The notes beneath the pieces were generated by a model. The model searched no databases. It was not told the DNA's origin and saw only the letters and a list, made by a program, of their open reading frames with translations. 64,000 nucleotides of DNA. Source: Acidobacteriota bacterium (GTDB taxonomy: Bacteria > Acidobacteriota > Vicinamibacteria > Marinacidobacterales > Marinacidobacteraceae). The stretch spans positions 1 through 64,000 of the forward strand of contig VXWI01000038.1 of NCBI GenBank assembly GCA_009835985.1. The letters are read 5' to 3'. Of the stretch, positions 26,601 to 35,410 are shown piece after piece. Position 1 is the first letter of the stretch. Each line of letters starts with the position of its first letter. The position numbers were made by a program, and so were the translations under genes.

Positions 26601-27596
26601 CTACCGGGATTCGCTGGTTTCGGTGTCCGGCGCGGCGTAGTAGCCCTTGCGGGTGCGCGCGACCAGGTCGTCGCGGTCCTTGATCCGGACCTCGATGCTG
26701 CGCCAGCCGCCCTCCTTGCGGTCACGGGAGGGGAGGTAGGCGATCTGGTACTGCCGGTGCAGCTCGTGCTGGATCTGCCGGAAGTGCCGGGACAGGTCCT
26801 CGATCTTCTCGGGGTAGTAGGACCGTCCGCCGCTCTGCTCCGCGACGTCATCCAGGAACTCCCGGTTCAGCTTTCCCCCGCCCTCGGGGCTCCAGCCGGT
26901 GTACCCCACCGTGTAGATGGCGCCCTCGGAGAGCCGCGCCCCTTCGAGCGCCTGCTCCCGCGTGCTGACGCTCCCCTTGGCGTCGGGCCCCGAATCCTCC
27001 CCGTCCGAAACCAGGACCAGCGCCTTTCGCTCTTCCACGCGGGAGAGTTCCTGGAGGCTTGTCAGGATGGCGTCGTAAAGCGCCGTCTTGCCGAACGGGC
27101 GCATCGCGCGGATCATCGGGACCTGGTCCCAGATCTCGGTCGTGTAGGGAGGCCCGAAGCGGACGCCCTCGCTGAAGGTGGCGACCCGGCCCTGATCCGC
27201 GGACGCCATGTTGCGAAGGAAGATGTAGGCCGCCGTCTGGATCGCCGACAGACTCGAACGCACCGAGGCGGAGGAGTCGAGCAGCAGGAGACTCGTCACC
27301 GGGGTCAGGTCGGCGGTGAAGTAGCGGATCTCCTGGGGGACGCCGTCCTCGAGGATCTCGAAGTCGTCGACGCCCAGGCCGGTGATGAAACGGCCCCGCT
27401 CATCGGCAACCACCACGTCGAGGGTTACGCTCGGCACCCGCACCACGAAGCTGAAACGGTTCCCGAGCATCGCTTCCCGTTCGGTGGTTTCCGGCCTCGC
27501 CTCCTCCACCGGCGGCTGGGCCGGAGGCTGTCCGGGAGCGAATGCGGCTCCCGCGAGCACGGTCGCGAGGACAACGGGAATCAGGACAGTGCGCAT
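26601..27596 (-). CDS. VWFA-domain protein of the acidobacterial VWFA-related type
   Basis: From ATG 27596 the product is 331 residues. After an N-terminal signal (VLATVLAGAAFA) comes a short beta domain typical of the family (VRVPSVTLDVVVADERGRFI, then DFEILEDGVPQEIRYF) and a von Willebrand A domain with the metal-ion adhesion site LLLDSSASVRSS (D-x-S-x-S). The arrangement matches the VWFA-related family named from Acidobacteria (TIGR03436). The frame stays open upstream to 28127, but that would overlap coxS on the other strand and lacks the signal peptide. Its function is unknown, perhaps protein binding in the periplasm. It is divergent from the form II cluster. Confidence 0.8.
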   Translation of the reverse strand: MRTVLIPVVLATVLAGAAFAPGQPPAQPPVEEARPETTEREAMLGNRFSFVVRVPSVTLDVVVADERGRFITGLGVDDFEILEDGVPQEIRYFTADLTPVTSLLLLDSSASVRSSLSAIQTAAYIFLRNMASADQGRVATFSEGVRFGPPYTTEIWDQVPMIRAMRPFGKTALYDAILTSLQELSRVEERKALVLVSDGEDSGPDAKGSVSTREQALEGARLSEGAIYTVGYTGWSPEGGGKLNREFLDDVAEQSGGRSYYPEKIEDLSRHFRQIQHELHRQYQIAYLPSRDRKEGGWRSIEVRIKDRDDLVARTRKGYYAAPDTETSESR

Positions 27597-27671
27597 GGCG
27601 TTGGGATTCGGTCCGTAGTCTAGGTTGCCGGCGCACATCCTGCCGGATCGCAGCGGACGGTCCCTCTGCTC

Positions 27672-27699
27672 TTGCGGATTTCCGCCATTCCCGGATACT
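27672..27699 (+). promoter_or_regulatory. probable promoter of the form II cox operon
   Basis: TTGCGG at 27672-27677 and GATACT at 27694-27699 are 16 bases apart, giving an expected transcription start near 27706 and a leader of about 38 bases before the coxS ATG at 27744. The -10 GATACT equals that of the RHH/PIN promoter. It lies 76 bases from the start of the divergent VWFA gene. Confidence 0.4.
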
Positions 27700-27743
27700 C
27701 TCGCGATTTGGATGATTCGTTCCCGGCGAGGAGGAACCTCCCC

Positions 27744-28214
27744 ATGAGACACCGTGTTTGCCTCAGCGTCAACGGAAAGGCCGAGGAGTTCGACGTGGAA
27801 CCCCGGCTTCTCCTCTGCCACCTGTTGCGCGCATATGTCGGCCTGACCGGAACGAACATCGGCTGCGACACGTCGCAGTGCGGATCCTGCACCGTGCTGA
27901 TGGACGGCAAGGCGGTGAAGTCCTGCACGGTGCTCGCGGTGCAGGCCGACGGCTGTGAGGTGACGACCATCGAGGGTCTCGCCGGCGCCGACGGACTCCA
28001 CCCGGTACAGCAGTCCTTCTGGGATCACCACGGCCTGCAGTGCGGTTTCTGCACCCCGGGCATGATCATGACCGCGGTGGAGATCCTGGACCGGAATCCC
28101 GACGCCGGCGACGCCGAAGTGCGGCACGGCCTCGAAGGCAACATTTGCCGCTGTACCGGCTACGAGAACATCGTGAAGTCGATCGTGGCCGCCGGCGCCG
28201 GCGGGACGAGCTGA
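27744..28214 (+). CDS. coxS: small [2Fe-2S] subunit of form II CODH-like hydroxylase
   Basis: From ATG 27744 (AGGAGGA at 27729-27735) the protein is 156 residues and holds all eight cysteines: [16 protein letters not shown] and AVKSC for the proximal cluster, QCGFCTPGM and CRC for the distal one. It transfers electrons from molybdenum to FAD, like its form I counterpart at 11367-11849, with which it shares much of its sequence but from which it is clearly distinct. It opens the S-L-M order of form II operons. Confidence 0.92.
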   Translation: MRHRVCLSVNGKAEEFDVEPRLLLCHLLRAYVGLTGTNIGCDTSQCGSCTVLMDGKAVKSCTVLAVQADGCEVTTIEGLAGADGLHPVQQSFWDHHGLQCGFCTPGMIMTAVEILDRNPDAGDAEVRHGLEGNICRCTGYENIVKSIVAAGAGGTS

Positions 28215-28257
28215 GCGGAACCCGCACCCTTCAAAGAGGATCGGTAGGAGGAGAGCA

Positions 28258-30618
28258 ATGGGCCGTTACGTAGGCACTTCGGTCAAGCGGGTGGAAGACC
28301 CCCGCTTCATCCAGGGCAAGGGCCGCTACGTCGCCAACATCCAGTTCCCGGACATGGTGTACGTGGCCATCAAGCGCAGTCCCGAGGCGCACGCCCGGAT
28401 CACCAGGATGGACACGTCCGCCGCGGCCGCCATGGACGGGGTCGTGGCCGTGTTCACCGGCCAGGACTTCAAGGACGGCGGGTGCGGCTCGCTCCCCTGC
28501 GGCTGGCTGGTGCCCGACACCAAGGTTCCGGACCGGCCCATCGTCGTGACCGACCGGGTCTGCCACGTCGGGGACTCGGTAGCGGTGGTGGCCGCCCGGA
28601 CTCCCTACATCGCGGCCGATGCCGTCGAGGCGATCGAGGTGGACTACGAGCCTCTCCCGACCGTGGTGGACGCGCGCGGCGCCATGGACGACGGAGCACC
28701 GCTGGTCCATGCCGAGATCGAGGACAACGCCTCCTACCACTGGGCGCTCGGGGACCAGGAGGCCTGCGAGAAGGCGTTCGCCGAGGCGGACGAGGTCGTC
28801 GAGATCGAGCTCGTGAACCAGCGCCTCATCCCCACGGCGATGGAGCCGCGCGCCGCGGCGGCGCAGTGGGATGCGGCTTCCGAGGAGATGACGGTCTGGA
28901 CCACCAGCCAGAACCCGCACCCGATCCGGCTGCTGCTCTCCGCCTTCACGCTCGGGATTCCCGAGAGCAAGCTGCGGGTGATTTCCCCCGACGTGGGCGG
29001 CGGCTTCGGCAGCAAGATCTTCCACTACCCCGAGGAAGTCATCGTGCCGTGGGTGGCGCGCCAGGTCGGACGGCCTGCCCGCTGGGTGGCCACGCGCACC
29101 GAGAGCCAGATGACCGATTCCCAGGGGCGCGACCACGTCACCGTCGCCAGGCTCGCCATGACCAGCGACGGCACCTTCACCGGGCTCGACGTGGAGACTT
29201 GGGCGAACCAGGGGGCCTACCTCTCGACTTTCGCCCCGCTCATCCCCACGGCGCTCTACATCACGCTGCTCTCGGGGAACTACAAGATGCCCGGAGTGTT
29301 CGGCAAGGTGCACGGCACGCTCACGAACACGGTGCCGGTGGACGCCTACCGGGGCGCCGGCAGGCCGGAGGCGGCCTACCTCGTCGAACGCCTCGTGGAC
29401 CTGGCCGCCACCCGGCTGGGCCGGGATCCGCTCGACCTGCGGCGCCAGAACGCGATTCCCAAGGAGGACTTCCCCTACCAGACCCCCGTCGCGTTCCTCT
29501 ACGACAGCGGCGACTACGACCGGCTGATGGCGACCGCCGCCGATCGCGCCGACTACGCCGGCATGCGCGCCGCGCAGGCCGAGGCGCGCGGCGAGGGCAA
29601 GCTGCGCGGCGTCGGGGTCGTGTGCTGCATCGAAGCCAGCGGCCCGGCCCCTTCAGCGGTCGCCGGCTCGCTCGGCTCGGCGGTGGGCTTTTGGGAGAGC
29701 GGAGAGATTCGCGTCCATCCCACCGGGCAGGTGAGCGTCTTCACCGGGTCCCACTCGCACGGCCAGGGGCACGAGACCACTCTCGCTCAGGTGGCTGCCG
29801 ACGAGCTCGGCGTGCCGATCGAAAGCGTGGAAGTCGTTCACGGCGACACGGGACGCATCAACTTCGGCATGGGCACCTACGGGAGCCGGAGCGCCTGCGT
29901 CGGCGGTTCCGCGCTCGTCCGAAGCGCCGAAAAGGTGCGCGCCAAGGTGCTCAAGCTCGGGGCCCACCTGCTCGAGGCGGCGGAAGAGGACGTTGTGTAC
30001 GACCGGGAGGCCGGCCGGGTCCACGTAAAGGGCTCTCCGGACCGGGGGAAGGACTTCGGCGAGCTGGCATTCGCGGCGTACACGGCGCACAACATGCCGG
30101 AAGGCATGGAACCCGGGCTCAACGTCGTGAGCTTCTACGATCCGGCGAACTTCACCTTCCCGGCGAGTTCACACATCTGCGAAGTCGATGTCTGCCCCGA
30201 CACGTGGGAGGTGCGGATCCTCCGTTACGTGGCGGTGGACGACGTGGGCAAGGTGATCAACCCGATGATCGTGGAGGGCCAGATCCAGGGCGGCGTCGTC
30301 CAGGGCGTGGGCCAGGCGCTTACCGAGATCGGCTCCTACTCGGACGACGGCCAGCTCCTCTCGGGAACCCTGCTGGAGTACGCGGTGCCGCGGGCCGATC
30401 TCCTTCCGGGGATCGAGGTGGACCGCATCGAGACCCCATCTCCGCACAACCCGCTGGGAGTCAAGGGCGCCGGAGAGATGGGCACCATCGCGGCCACCCC
30501 GGCGGTGGCGAACGCGGTACTCGACGCGTTGGCTCCGTTGGGAGTCAGCCACATTGAGCTTCCGCTCACCCCGGAGAGGATCTGGCGGGCCGTCCAGGCG
30601 GCCGGCAACGGCGCCTGA
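28258..30618 (+). CDS. coxL: large molybdenum subunit of form II CODH-like hydroxylase
   Basis: This 786-residue subunit binds molybdopterin cytosine dinucleotide. In place of the copper cysteine it has AYRGAGR (Gly366 where form I has Cys), the diagnostic form II motif. Cofactor segments are GGGFGSK and SHGQGHETTLAQ, and KGAGEMGTIAATPAVANAV carries the catalytic glutamate. Form II enzymes may oxidise CO poorly or act on other aldehydes or heterocycles; the substrate is not settled, so the coxL name marks family only. GGAGG precedes ATG 28258. It sits 43 bases behind coxS and 12 bases ahead of coxM. Confidence 0.9.
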   Translation: MGRYVGTSVKRVEDPRFIQGKGRYVANIQFPDMVYVAIKRSPEAHARITRMDTSAAAAMDGVVAVFTGQDFKDGGCGSLPCGWLVPDTKVPDRPIVVTDRVCHVGDSVAVVAARTPYIAADAVEAIEVDYEPLPTVVDARGAMDDGAPLVHAEIEDNASYHWALGDQEACEKAFAEADEVVEIELVNQRLIPTAMEPRAAAAQWDAASEEMTVWTTSQNPHPIRLLLSAFTLGIPESKLRVISPDVGGGFGSKIFHYPEEVIVPWVARQVGRPARWVATRTESQMTDSQGRDHVTVARLAMTSDGTFTGLDVETWANQGAYLSTFAPLIPTALYITLLSGNYKMPGVFGKVHGTLTNTVPVDAYRGAGRPEAAYLVERLVDLAATRLGRDPLDLRRQNAIPKEDFPYQTPVAFLYDSGDYDRLMATAADRADYAGMRAAQAEARGEGKLRGVGVVCCIEASGPAPSAVAGSLGSAVGFWESGEIRVHPTGQVSVFTGSHSHGQGHETTLAQVAADELGVPIESVEVVHGDTGRINFGMGTYGSRSACVGGSALVRSAEKVRAKVLKLGAHLLEAAEEDVVYDREAGRVHVKGSPDRGKDFGELAFAAYTAHNMPEGMEPGLNVVSFYDPANFTFPASSHICEVDVCPDTWEVRILRYVAVDDVGKVINPMIVEGQIQGGVVQGVGQALTEIGSYSDDGQLLSGTLLEYAVPRADLLPGIEVDRIETPSPHNPLGVKGAGEMGTIAATPAVANAVLDALAPLGVSHIELPLTPERIWRAVQAAGNGA

Positions 30619-30630
30619 GAGGAGATTCCG

Positions 30631-31485
30631 ATGTTTCCAAGCCAATTCGACTACCACCGCGCCGCTTCGGTCGCCGAGGCGGTGGAGCTGCTTTCCTCGC
30701 TTCCGGACGCCAAGCTGGTCGCCGGCGGGCACAGCCTGATTCCGGCGATGAAGCTGCGCGCCGCGCAGCCGGCCGCCCTCGTGGACATCGGGCGGATTCC
30801 CGGGTTGTCCGGCATCTCGGCTGACGGGGACAGCCTCGTCATCGGCGCGCTCGCCACCCACGCCGCGGTAGCCGATTCGGCGGCGGTCCAGGGGGGGTGC
30901 CCGATGCTGGCCGAGACGGCCGCCGCCATCGGGGACATCCAGGTCCGGAACCGGGGGACGATCGGGGGCAGCCTGGCCCACGCCGATCCGGGGGCCGACT
31001 ATCCCGCCGCAATGCTGGCGCTCGGCGCCGAGGTCACCGCGGTGGGAGCCGGCGGCGAGCGGACGATCGCCGCTTCCGACTTCTTCGTGGACATCCTGAC
31101 CACCGCCCTCGCCGACAACGAGGTCATCACCTCGGTCCGGGTTCCCGGCGCCGCCGGCAGCGCCTACCTGAAGCACCGCCATCCGGCCTCCAGCTACGCC
31201 GTGGTGGGCGTGGCCGCCTGCGTCGGGATGGACGGCGGCAACGTCGCGAGCTGCTCGATCGGCATCAACGGGGTCACCGGCAAGGCGGTGACCGCCGACG
31301 CGGCCGCCGCCGCGCTCTGCGGCGGCCCGGCCAGCGCGGACCGGATCGCGGCCGCCGCGGCATACGTCGGGGAAGCCTTCGACGAGCCGCTCGGCGACCT
31401 CTACGCCTCCGGAGAGTTCCGGGCCCATCTCGCCGGCGTCTACACGAAACGCGCGCTTGCTCTCGCGGCCGAACGCGCCGGATAG
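30631..31485 (+). CDS. coxM: medium (FAD) subunit of form II CODH-like hydroxylase
   Basis: The 284-residue protein carries the flavin motifs [10 protein letters not shown] and TIGGSLAHADPGADYP and the family end. A good site (GAGAGGAG) precedes ATG 30631. It completes the S-L-M set. It resembles the form I coxM at 10501 along its whole length, so the two clusters probably derive from an old duplication. The frame of the next gene, coxD, begins within or just after its last codons. Confidence 0.9.
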   Translation: MFPSQFDYHRAASVAEAVELLSSLPDAKLVAGGHSLIPAMKLRAAQPAALVDIGRIPGLSGISADGDSLVIGALATHAAVADSAAVQGGCPMLAETAAAIGDIQVRNRGTIGGSLAHADPGADYPAAMLALGAEVTAVGAGGERTIAASDFFVDILTTALADNEVITSVRVPGAAGSAYLKHRHPASSYAVVGVAACVGMDGGNVASCSIGINGVTGKAVTADAAAAALCGGPASADRIAAAAAYVGEAFDEPLGDLYASGEFRAHLAGVYTKRALALAAERAG

Positions 31486-31498
31486 AGCAGCCAGGCGG

Positions 31499-32410
31499 TT
31501 GTCAGCAACCCAGACGGCGACCCTCGCTTCGGTCCCCGAACTCACCGGGGAACTCGCGGGGCAGGGGTATATCGCCGACGGCGCGCTGGCCACGGCGCTC
31601 TTCCTCGCCCTGCGCCTCGAACGACCCCTCTTCCTCGAGGGCGAGGCGGGCGTCGGGAAGACCGAACTCGCCAAGGTGACGGCGGCGGTTCTCGGTGCGC
31701 CCCTGATCCGGCTCCAGTGCTACGAGGGGCTCGACATCGCCCAGGCAGCCTACGAGTGGAACTACACCCGGCAGATGCTGGCCATCCGCCTGGCCGAGAG
31801 CCGGGGGAGCGCCATGGAACAGCAGGACCTGTTCGGTGCGGACTTCCTCCTGCGCCGCCCCCTGCTGCACGCCATCGAAACCTCGTCGCCGGAAGGCCGT
31901 CCGGTGTTGCTCATCGACGAGGTGGACCGCAGCGACGAGGAGTTCGAGGCTTATCTGCTCGAGGTCCTCTCGGACTTCCAGATCACGATTCCCGAGATCG
32001 GCACCGTTCGCGCGGAGGCGCCGCCGGTCGTCGTCCTGACTTCGAACCGGACCCGGGAAGTCCACGACGCCCTCAAGCGGCGTTGCCTCTACCACTGGAT
32101 TCCCTATCCCAGCTACGAACGCGAACTCGAGATCGTCCGCGAGCGGGTGCCCCAGGCGGCGGCTCGACTGGCGGCGGAGGCCACCCGCTTCGCGCAGGAG
32201 CTGCGCGACCTGGATCTCTTCAAGCGTCCGGGGGTGTCCGAGACCCTGGATTGGACGATGGCGCTGGCCTCGCTGGGGAAGACCGCCCTTGACGAGGCGG
32301 CGGTGGACCGGACGCTGGGAGCGCTTCTCAAGTACCGGGACGACCTCGAGATGGTCCGCGGCGAACGGGCGGGGGCCATCCTCACCCGGCTGACCGCCGG
32401 AGTCTCTTGA
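31499..32410 (+). CDS. coxD: CoxD, MoxR-type AAA+ ATPase
   Basis: CoxD is a membrane-associated AAA+ chaperone that in Oligotropha is needed to insert sulfur and copper into the active site. Motifs include Walker A GEAGVGKTE, Walker B VLLIDEVDRSDEEF, and sensor VVLTSNRTREVHDALKRRCL. No ATG start fits: TTG at 31499 gives 303 residues and a normal family N-terminus ahead of GYIADGALATALFLAL; TTG at 31457 (inside coxM) is the alternative. The end overlaps coxE (TTGA). Because copper insertion is needed only by form I enzymes, this gene probably serves the form I cluster although it lies behind the form II genes. Confidence 0.85.
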   Translation: MSATQTATLASVPELTGELAGQGYIADGALATALFLALRLERPLFLEGEAGVGKTELAKVTAAVLGAPLIRLQCYEGLDIAQAAYEWNYTRQMLAIRLAESRGSAMEQQDLFGADFLLRRPLLHAIETSSPEGRPVLLIDEVDRSDEEFEAYLLEVLSDFQITIPEIGTVRAEAPPVVVLTSNRTREVHDALKRRCLYHWIPYPSYERELEIVRERVPQAAARLAAEATRFAQELRDLDLFKRPGVSETLDWTMALASLGKTALDEAAVDRTLGALLKYRDDLEMVRGERAGAILTRLTAGVS

Positions 32411-33663
32411 ACGCCGCGGCCTCGGGCCCCCAACCGGGACGCGGCGCGGCGCTTCCGCCGCTGCTCCAGAACCTCACGCTCTTCGGTCGCCTGCTGCGGG
32501 GGATCGGGCTCCCGGTCTCGACGGCCCGGATGCTCGACCTGGCGCAGGCGCTCCCGCTGATCGAGGTGTTCCGGCGCGAGGAGTTCCATGCCGCCGCGCG
32601 GGCGCTCCTCATCCACCGGCGCGAAGACCTCGAACTCTTCGACGCGGCCTTCGCGCTCTTCTGGGAGACGCCGCCCGAACGCTGGACCCGCACCAGGCTT
32701 CCCGGGATGATGCTCCGGAAGCAGCGCTCCCCGGTCAGGCAGGCAACCTTCCGGCCGGTCGCCCCCGGTACGGATGCCGGCCCGGATCAGCAGCCGCACC
32801 ATCCGTTCGCCCGGCGCACCTGGAGCGACCGCGAGTCCCTCGAGCACCGGGACTTCTCGGACCTTGACGAGGACGAACTGCGGGAGGTCCGCAGCCTGAT
32901 CCGGGATGCCGGATGGAAAGCGGCCCGCCGGCGGGTGGTGCGTTTCCGGCCCGGCGGCAACCGGAACCTGGATCTGCGCCGGACGCTGCGGATGGGGCTC
33001 CGGTCGGGCGGCGAGTGGGTGCGCCTCGAACGGCGGCGCCGCCGGGAGAAACCACGGCCGCTCATCGTGCTCGCCGACGTGAGCGGATCCATGGAGCAGA
33101 CGGCCCGCGTGCTGCTCCATTTCCTCTACGGGCTCTCGCACGGGTCGCCCGGGCGGGTCGAGGCTTTCGTCTTCGCGACCCGGCTCACCCGGATCACCCG
33201 CAAGCTCGCCGACCGGCGGGTGGACCGCGCCCTCCGGGAAGCCTCGGAGGCGGTACGTGACTGGTCGGGCGGGACCCGCATCGGCGAGGCGCTCCACCGG
33301 TTCAACCTGGAATGGGCGCGCCGGCTGCCCACCTCCGCCGCGGTGGTGCTCCTCGTGAGCGACGGCTGGGACCGCGGCGATCCGGCGCTGGTGGCCTCGG
33401 AAATGGAGCGGCTCCGGGGGCTGGCGTGGCGGGTGGTCTGGCTGAACCCGCTGCTGTCCGACGAGGACTACGAGCCACTGACCCGGGGGATGGTCGCGGC
33501 GCTTCCCCACATCCACGACTTCCTTCCGGTGAACAACCTGGCGAGCGTGCGCTCGCTGGCGGAGCACCTCGCGCAGCTGGATCCGGTGGGGCGTTCCGCT
33601 GTCCCGCGTCTCAGGACCTGGCAGCGGGCGCTGGCCGCGGTACCGCCGCCAGCCGCACGATAA
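32407..33663 (+). CDS. coxE: CoxE, VWA-domain maturation protein
   Basis: CoxE works with CoxD in maturing the Mo-Cu active site. The 418-residue protein has a basic, helical first half and a C-terminal von Willebrand A domain whose metal-ion site is VLADVSGSMEQTARVLLHFL (D-x-S-x-S). The start is TTG 32407, overlapping the coxD stop TGA. It is followed after 14 bases by the xdhC-like gene. D-E-F order is the same as in known cox operons. Confidence 0.88.
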   Translation: MNAAASGPQPGRGAALPPLLQNLTLFGRLLRGIGLPVSTARMLDLAQALPLIEVFRREEFHAAARALLIHRREDLELFDAAFALFWETPPERWTRTRLPGMMLRKQRSPVRQATFRPVAPGTDAGPDQQPHHPFARRTWSDRESLEHRDFSDLDEDELREVRSLIRDAGWKAARRRVVRFRPGGNRNLDLRRTLRMGLRSGGEWVRLERRRRREKPRPLIVLADVSGSMEQTARVLLHFLYGLSHGSPGRVEAFVFATRLTRITRKLADRRVDRALREASEAVRDWSGGTRIGEALHRFNLEWARRLPTSAAVVLLVSDGWDRGDPALVASEMERLRGLAWRVVWLNPLLSDEDYEPLTRGMVAALPHIHDFLPVNNLASVRSLAEHLAQLDPVGRSAVPRLRTWQRALAAVPPPAAR

Positions 33664-33677
33664 TCCGCCTCGGCCCA

Positions 33678-34682
33678 ATGCGCGACATCGCTCCCGTTCT
33701 GGATTCCTGGCTCGAAGGGGAGGGCCCCCTCGCGCTGTCCACGGTGGTTCACACCTGGGGTTCGGGACCGAGGCGCCCCGGCGCCCGCATGACAATCGAC
33801 CGTGAAGGCCGGATCGCCGGCTCGGTGAGCGGGGGCTGCGTGGAGTCGAGCGTGGTCGAAGCGGCGCGCGAGGTCATCGGGACCGGGGAGCCGCGCCTCC
33901 TCCGCTTCGCGGTTTCCGACGAACTCGCGTGGGGAGTGGGTCTCGCCTGCGGCGGGTCGCTCACGGTGTTCGTCGAACGGGCCGACCGGGAGTTGCTGGC
34001 TCAGGTCCGCGAGGGGATGAAACGCCGGGACGCGGTGGGACTCGCGGTCGTGACCTCCGGGCCGAACCTCGGTGAGAGCCTGGTCAAGGTCGCCGGGTCG
34101 CCGGGAACCGGGTCCCCGGCGCTGGCCGACGTCGCCGACGCGGCCCTCGCCGCGGGGAAACCGCTGGCGACCGATACGGAACGCGGGTCCGTCTTCTGTG
34201 ACGTCATCCTCCCGTCCGAAACGCTGGTCATCGTGGGCGGCGTCCACATCGCGCAGACGCTCTGCGGTCTCGCGGCCCGGGTCGGCTACCGTCCGGTGAT
34301 CTGCGATCCACGCCCGGTGTTCGCCTCCCCCGAGCGATTTCCCGGGGTGGAGATCGTGAATGAGTGGCCGGAGGAGGGCTTCCAGCGGATCGGCCTCGAC
34401 GCGGGTACCGCGGTCGCCACCCTGACGCACGACCCGAAGCTGGACGACCCGGCGCTCGCGCTGGCTCTCGAGAGTTCCGCCTTCTACGTGGGGGCGCTCG
34501 GCAGCCGCAAGACACACGCGCGGCGCCTCGACCGGCTCAAGGAGCGCGGTGTCTCCGAGGACGCGCTCGCCCGGATCGCGGCGCCCATCGGACTTCCGAT
34601 CGGGGCGCGGACGCCGGACCAGATCGCCCTCGCGGTGATGGCCCAGGTGGTGGCGGCGAGGAACGGCGTTTCGGCGGGATGA
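33678..34682 (+). CDS. coxF: XdhC/CoxF-family molybdenum cofactor maturation protein
   Basis: From ATG 33678 the protein is 334 residues. It has the canonical first domain (RIAGSVSGGCVESSVVEAA, then GLACGGSLTVFVE) and a Rossmann second domain (TLVIVGGVHIAQTLCGLAA, FYVGALGSRKTHARRLDRL, and APIGLPIGARTPDQIALAV). It would bind and sulfurate the molybdenum cofactor for one or both hydroxylases. Unlike the paralogue at 14210 it keeps the standard GSVSGGCVE loop and lacks a YHS tail. A longer open frame upstream (from 33312) overlaps coxE and is rejected. Its TGA overlaps the start of the ABC gene. Confidence 0.85.
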   Translation: MRDIAPVLDSWLEGEGPLALSTVVHTWGSGPRRPGARMTIDREGRIAGSVSGGCVESSVVEAAREVIGTGEPRLLRFAVSDELAWGVGLACGGSLTVFVERADRELLAQVREGMKRRDAVGLAVVTSGPNLGESLVKVAGSPGTGSPALADVADAALAAGKPLATDTERGSVFCDVILPSETLVIVGGVHIAQTLCGLAARVGYRPVICDPRPVFASPERFPGVEIVNEWPEEGFQRIGLDAGTAVATLTHDPKLDDPALALALESSAFYVGALGSRKTHARRLDRLKERGVSEDALARIAAPIGLPIGARTPDQIALAVMAQVVAARNGVSAG

Positions 34683-35410
34683 GCCCCGTCCTGGAGCTGG
34701 ACCGGGTCGTTCGACGGTACCCGCAGGCGGACGGGTCGGAACTGACGGTCCTCGACTCCGTCAGCCTGAGCATCGGAAGGGGCGAGACCGTTTCGGTTGC
34801 CGGACGGTCGGGCAGCGGCAAGAGCACGCTGCTCCACGTGGCGGCGGGCATCGAAACCCCCAGCGAGGGGTCGGTTCGTCTCGGGGGGCGTGAGTTGGCC
34901 GGCCTCTCCGATCCGGAGCGCAGCCGGCTGCGCGGCCGGTTCGTGGGGCTCGTGTTCCAGTTCTTCCATCTCGTGCCCTACCTGACGGTGCGGGAGAACG
35001 TGCTGTTGCCGGCGCGCATCGCTCGCGTCCACGAGGCGCCGGCCGAGGACGGGGATCCGGTCGGGGTAGGCGCTGCCGCCGATCGCCTGCTCGCGGCGGT
35101 CGGACTCGAAGGCCGCGCCCGCGAGCCGGCGCGGCGGCTGTCGGGTGGCGAGATGCAGCGGACGGCGATCGCCCGGGCGCTCCTGCTCCGGCCCGCGCTG
35201 CTGCTGGCCGACGAACCGACCGGCAACCTCGATGCGCGTGGCGCCGGAGCCGTGGCGGACCTGCTCTTCCGCCTGGTCCGCGACCGGGACGCCGGGCTGT
35301 TGCTCGCGACCCACGATCCCGAGCTTGCCGCGAGGGCCGGTACCCGGTTGCGGCTGCGCGGAGGGCGGCTCTTCGCTGATGAACTGCCGCCCTCCTCGGG
35401 CGCGCGGTGA
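34679..35410 (+). CDS. ABC transporter ATP-binding protein of an AttEFGH-like export system
   Basis: The 243-residue protein contains Walker A (VAGRSGSGKST), the Q-loop region VFQFFHLVPYL, the signature LSGGEMQRTAIARAL and Walker B LLLADEPTGNLDARG, and ends with the H-loop LLATHDPELA. The LVFQFFHL and DEPTGNLD types are those of the LolD/MacB branch, which extrudes lipoproteins or peptides. ATG 34679 overlaps the preceding stop (ATGA), and the permease GTG overlaps its own end, so the three ABC genes form a coupled set continuing the cox maturation genes. Confidence 0.88.
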   Translation: MSPVLELDRVVRRYPQADGSELTVLDSVSLSIGRGETVSVAGRSGSGKSTLLHVAAGIETPSEGSVRLGGRELAGLSDPERSRLRGRFVGLVFQFFHLVPYLTVRENVLLPARIARVHEAPAEDGDPVGVGAAADRLLAAVGLEGRAREPARRLSGGEMQRTAIARALLLRPALLLADEPTGNLDARGAGAVADLLFRLVRDRDAGLLLATHDPELAARAGTRLRLRGGRLFADELPPSSGAR

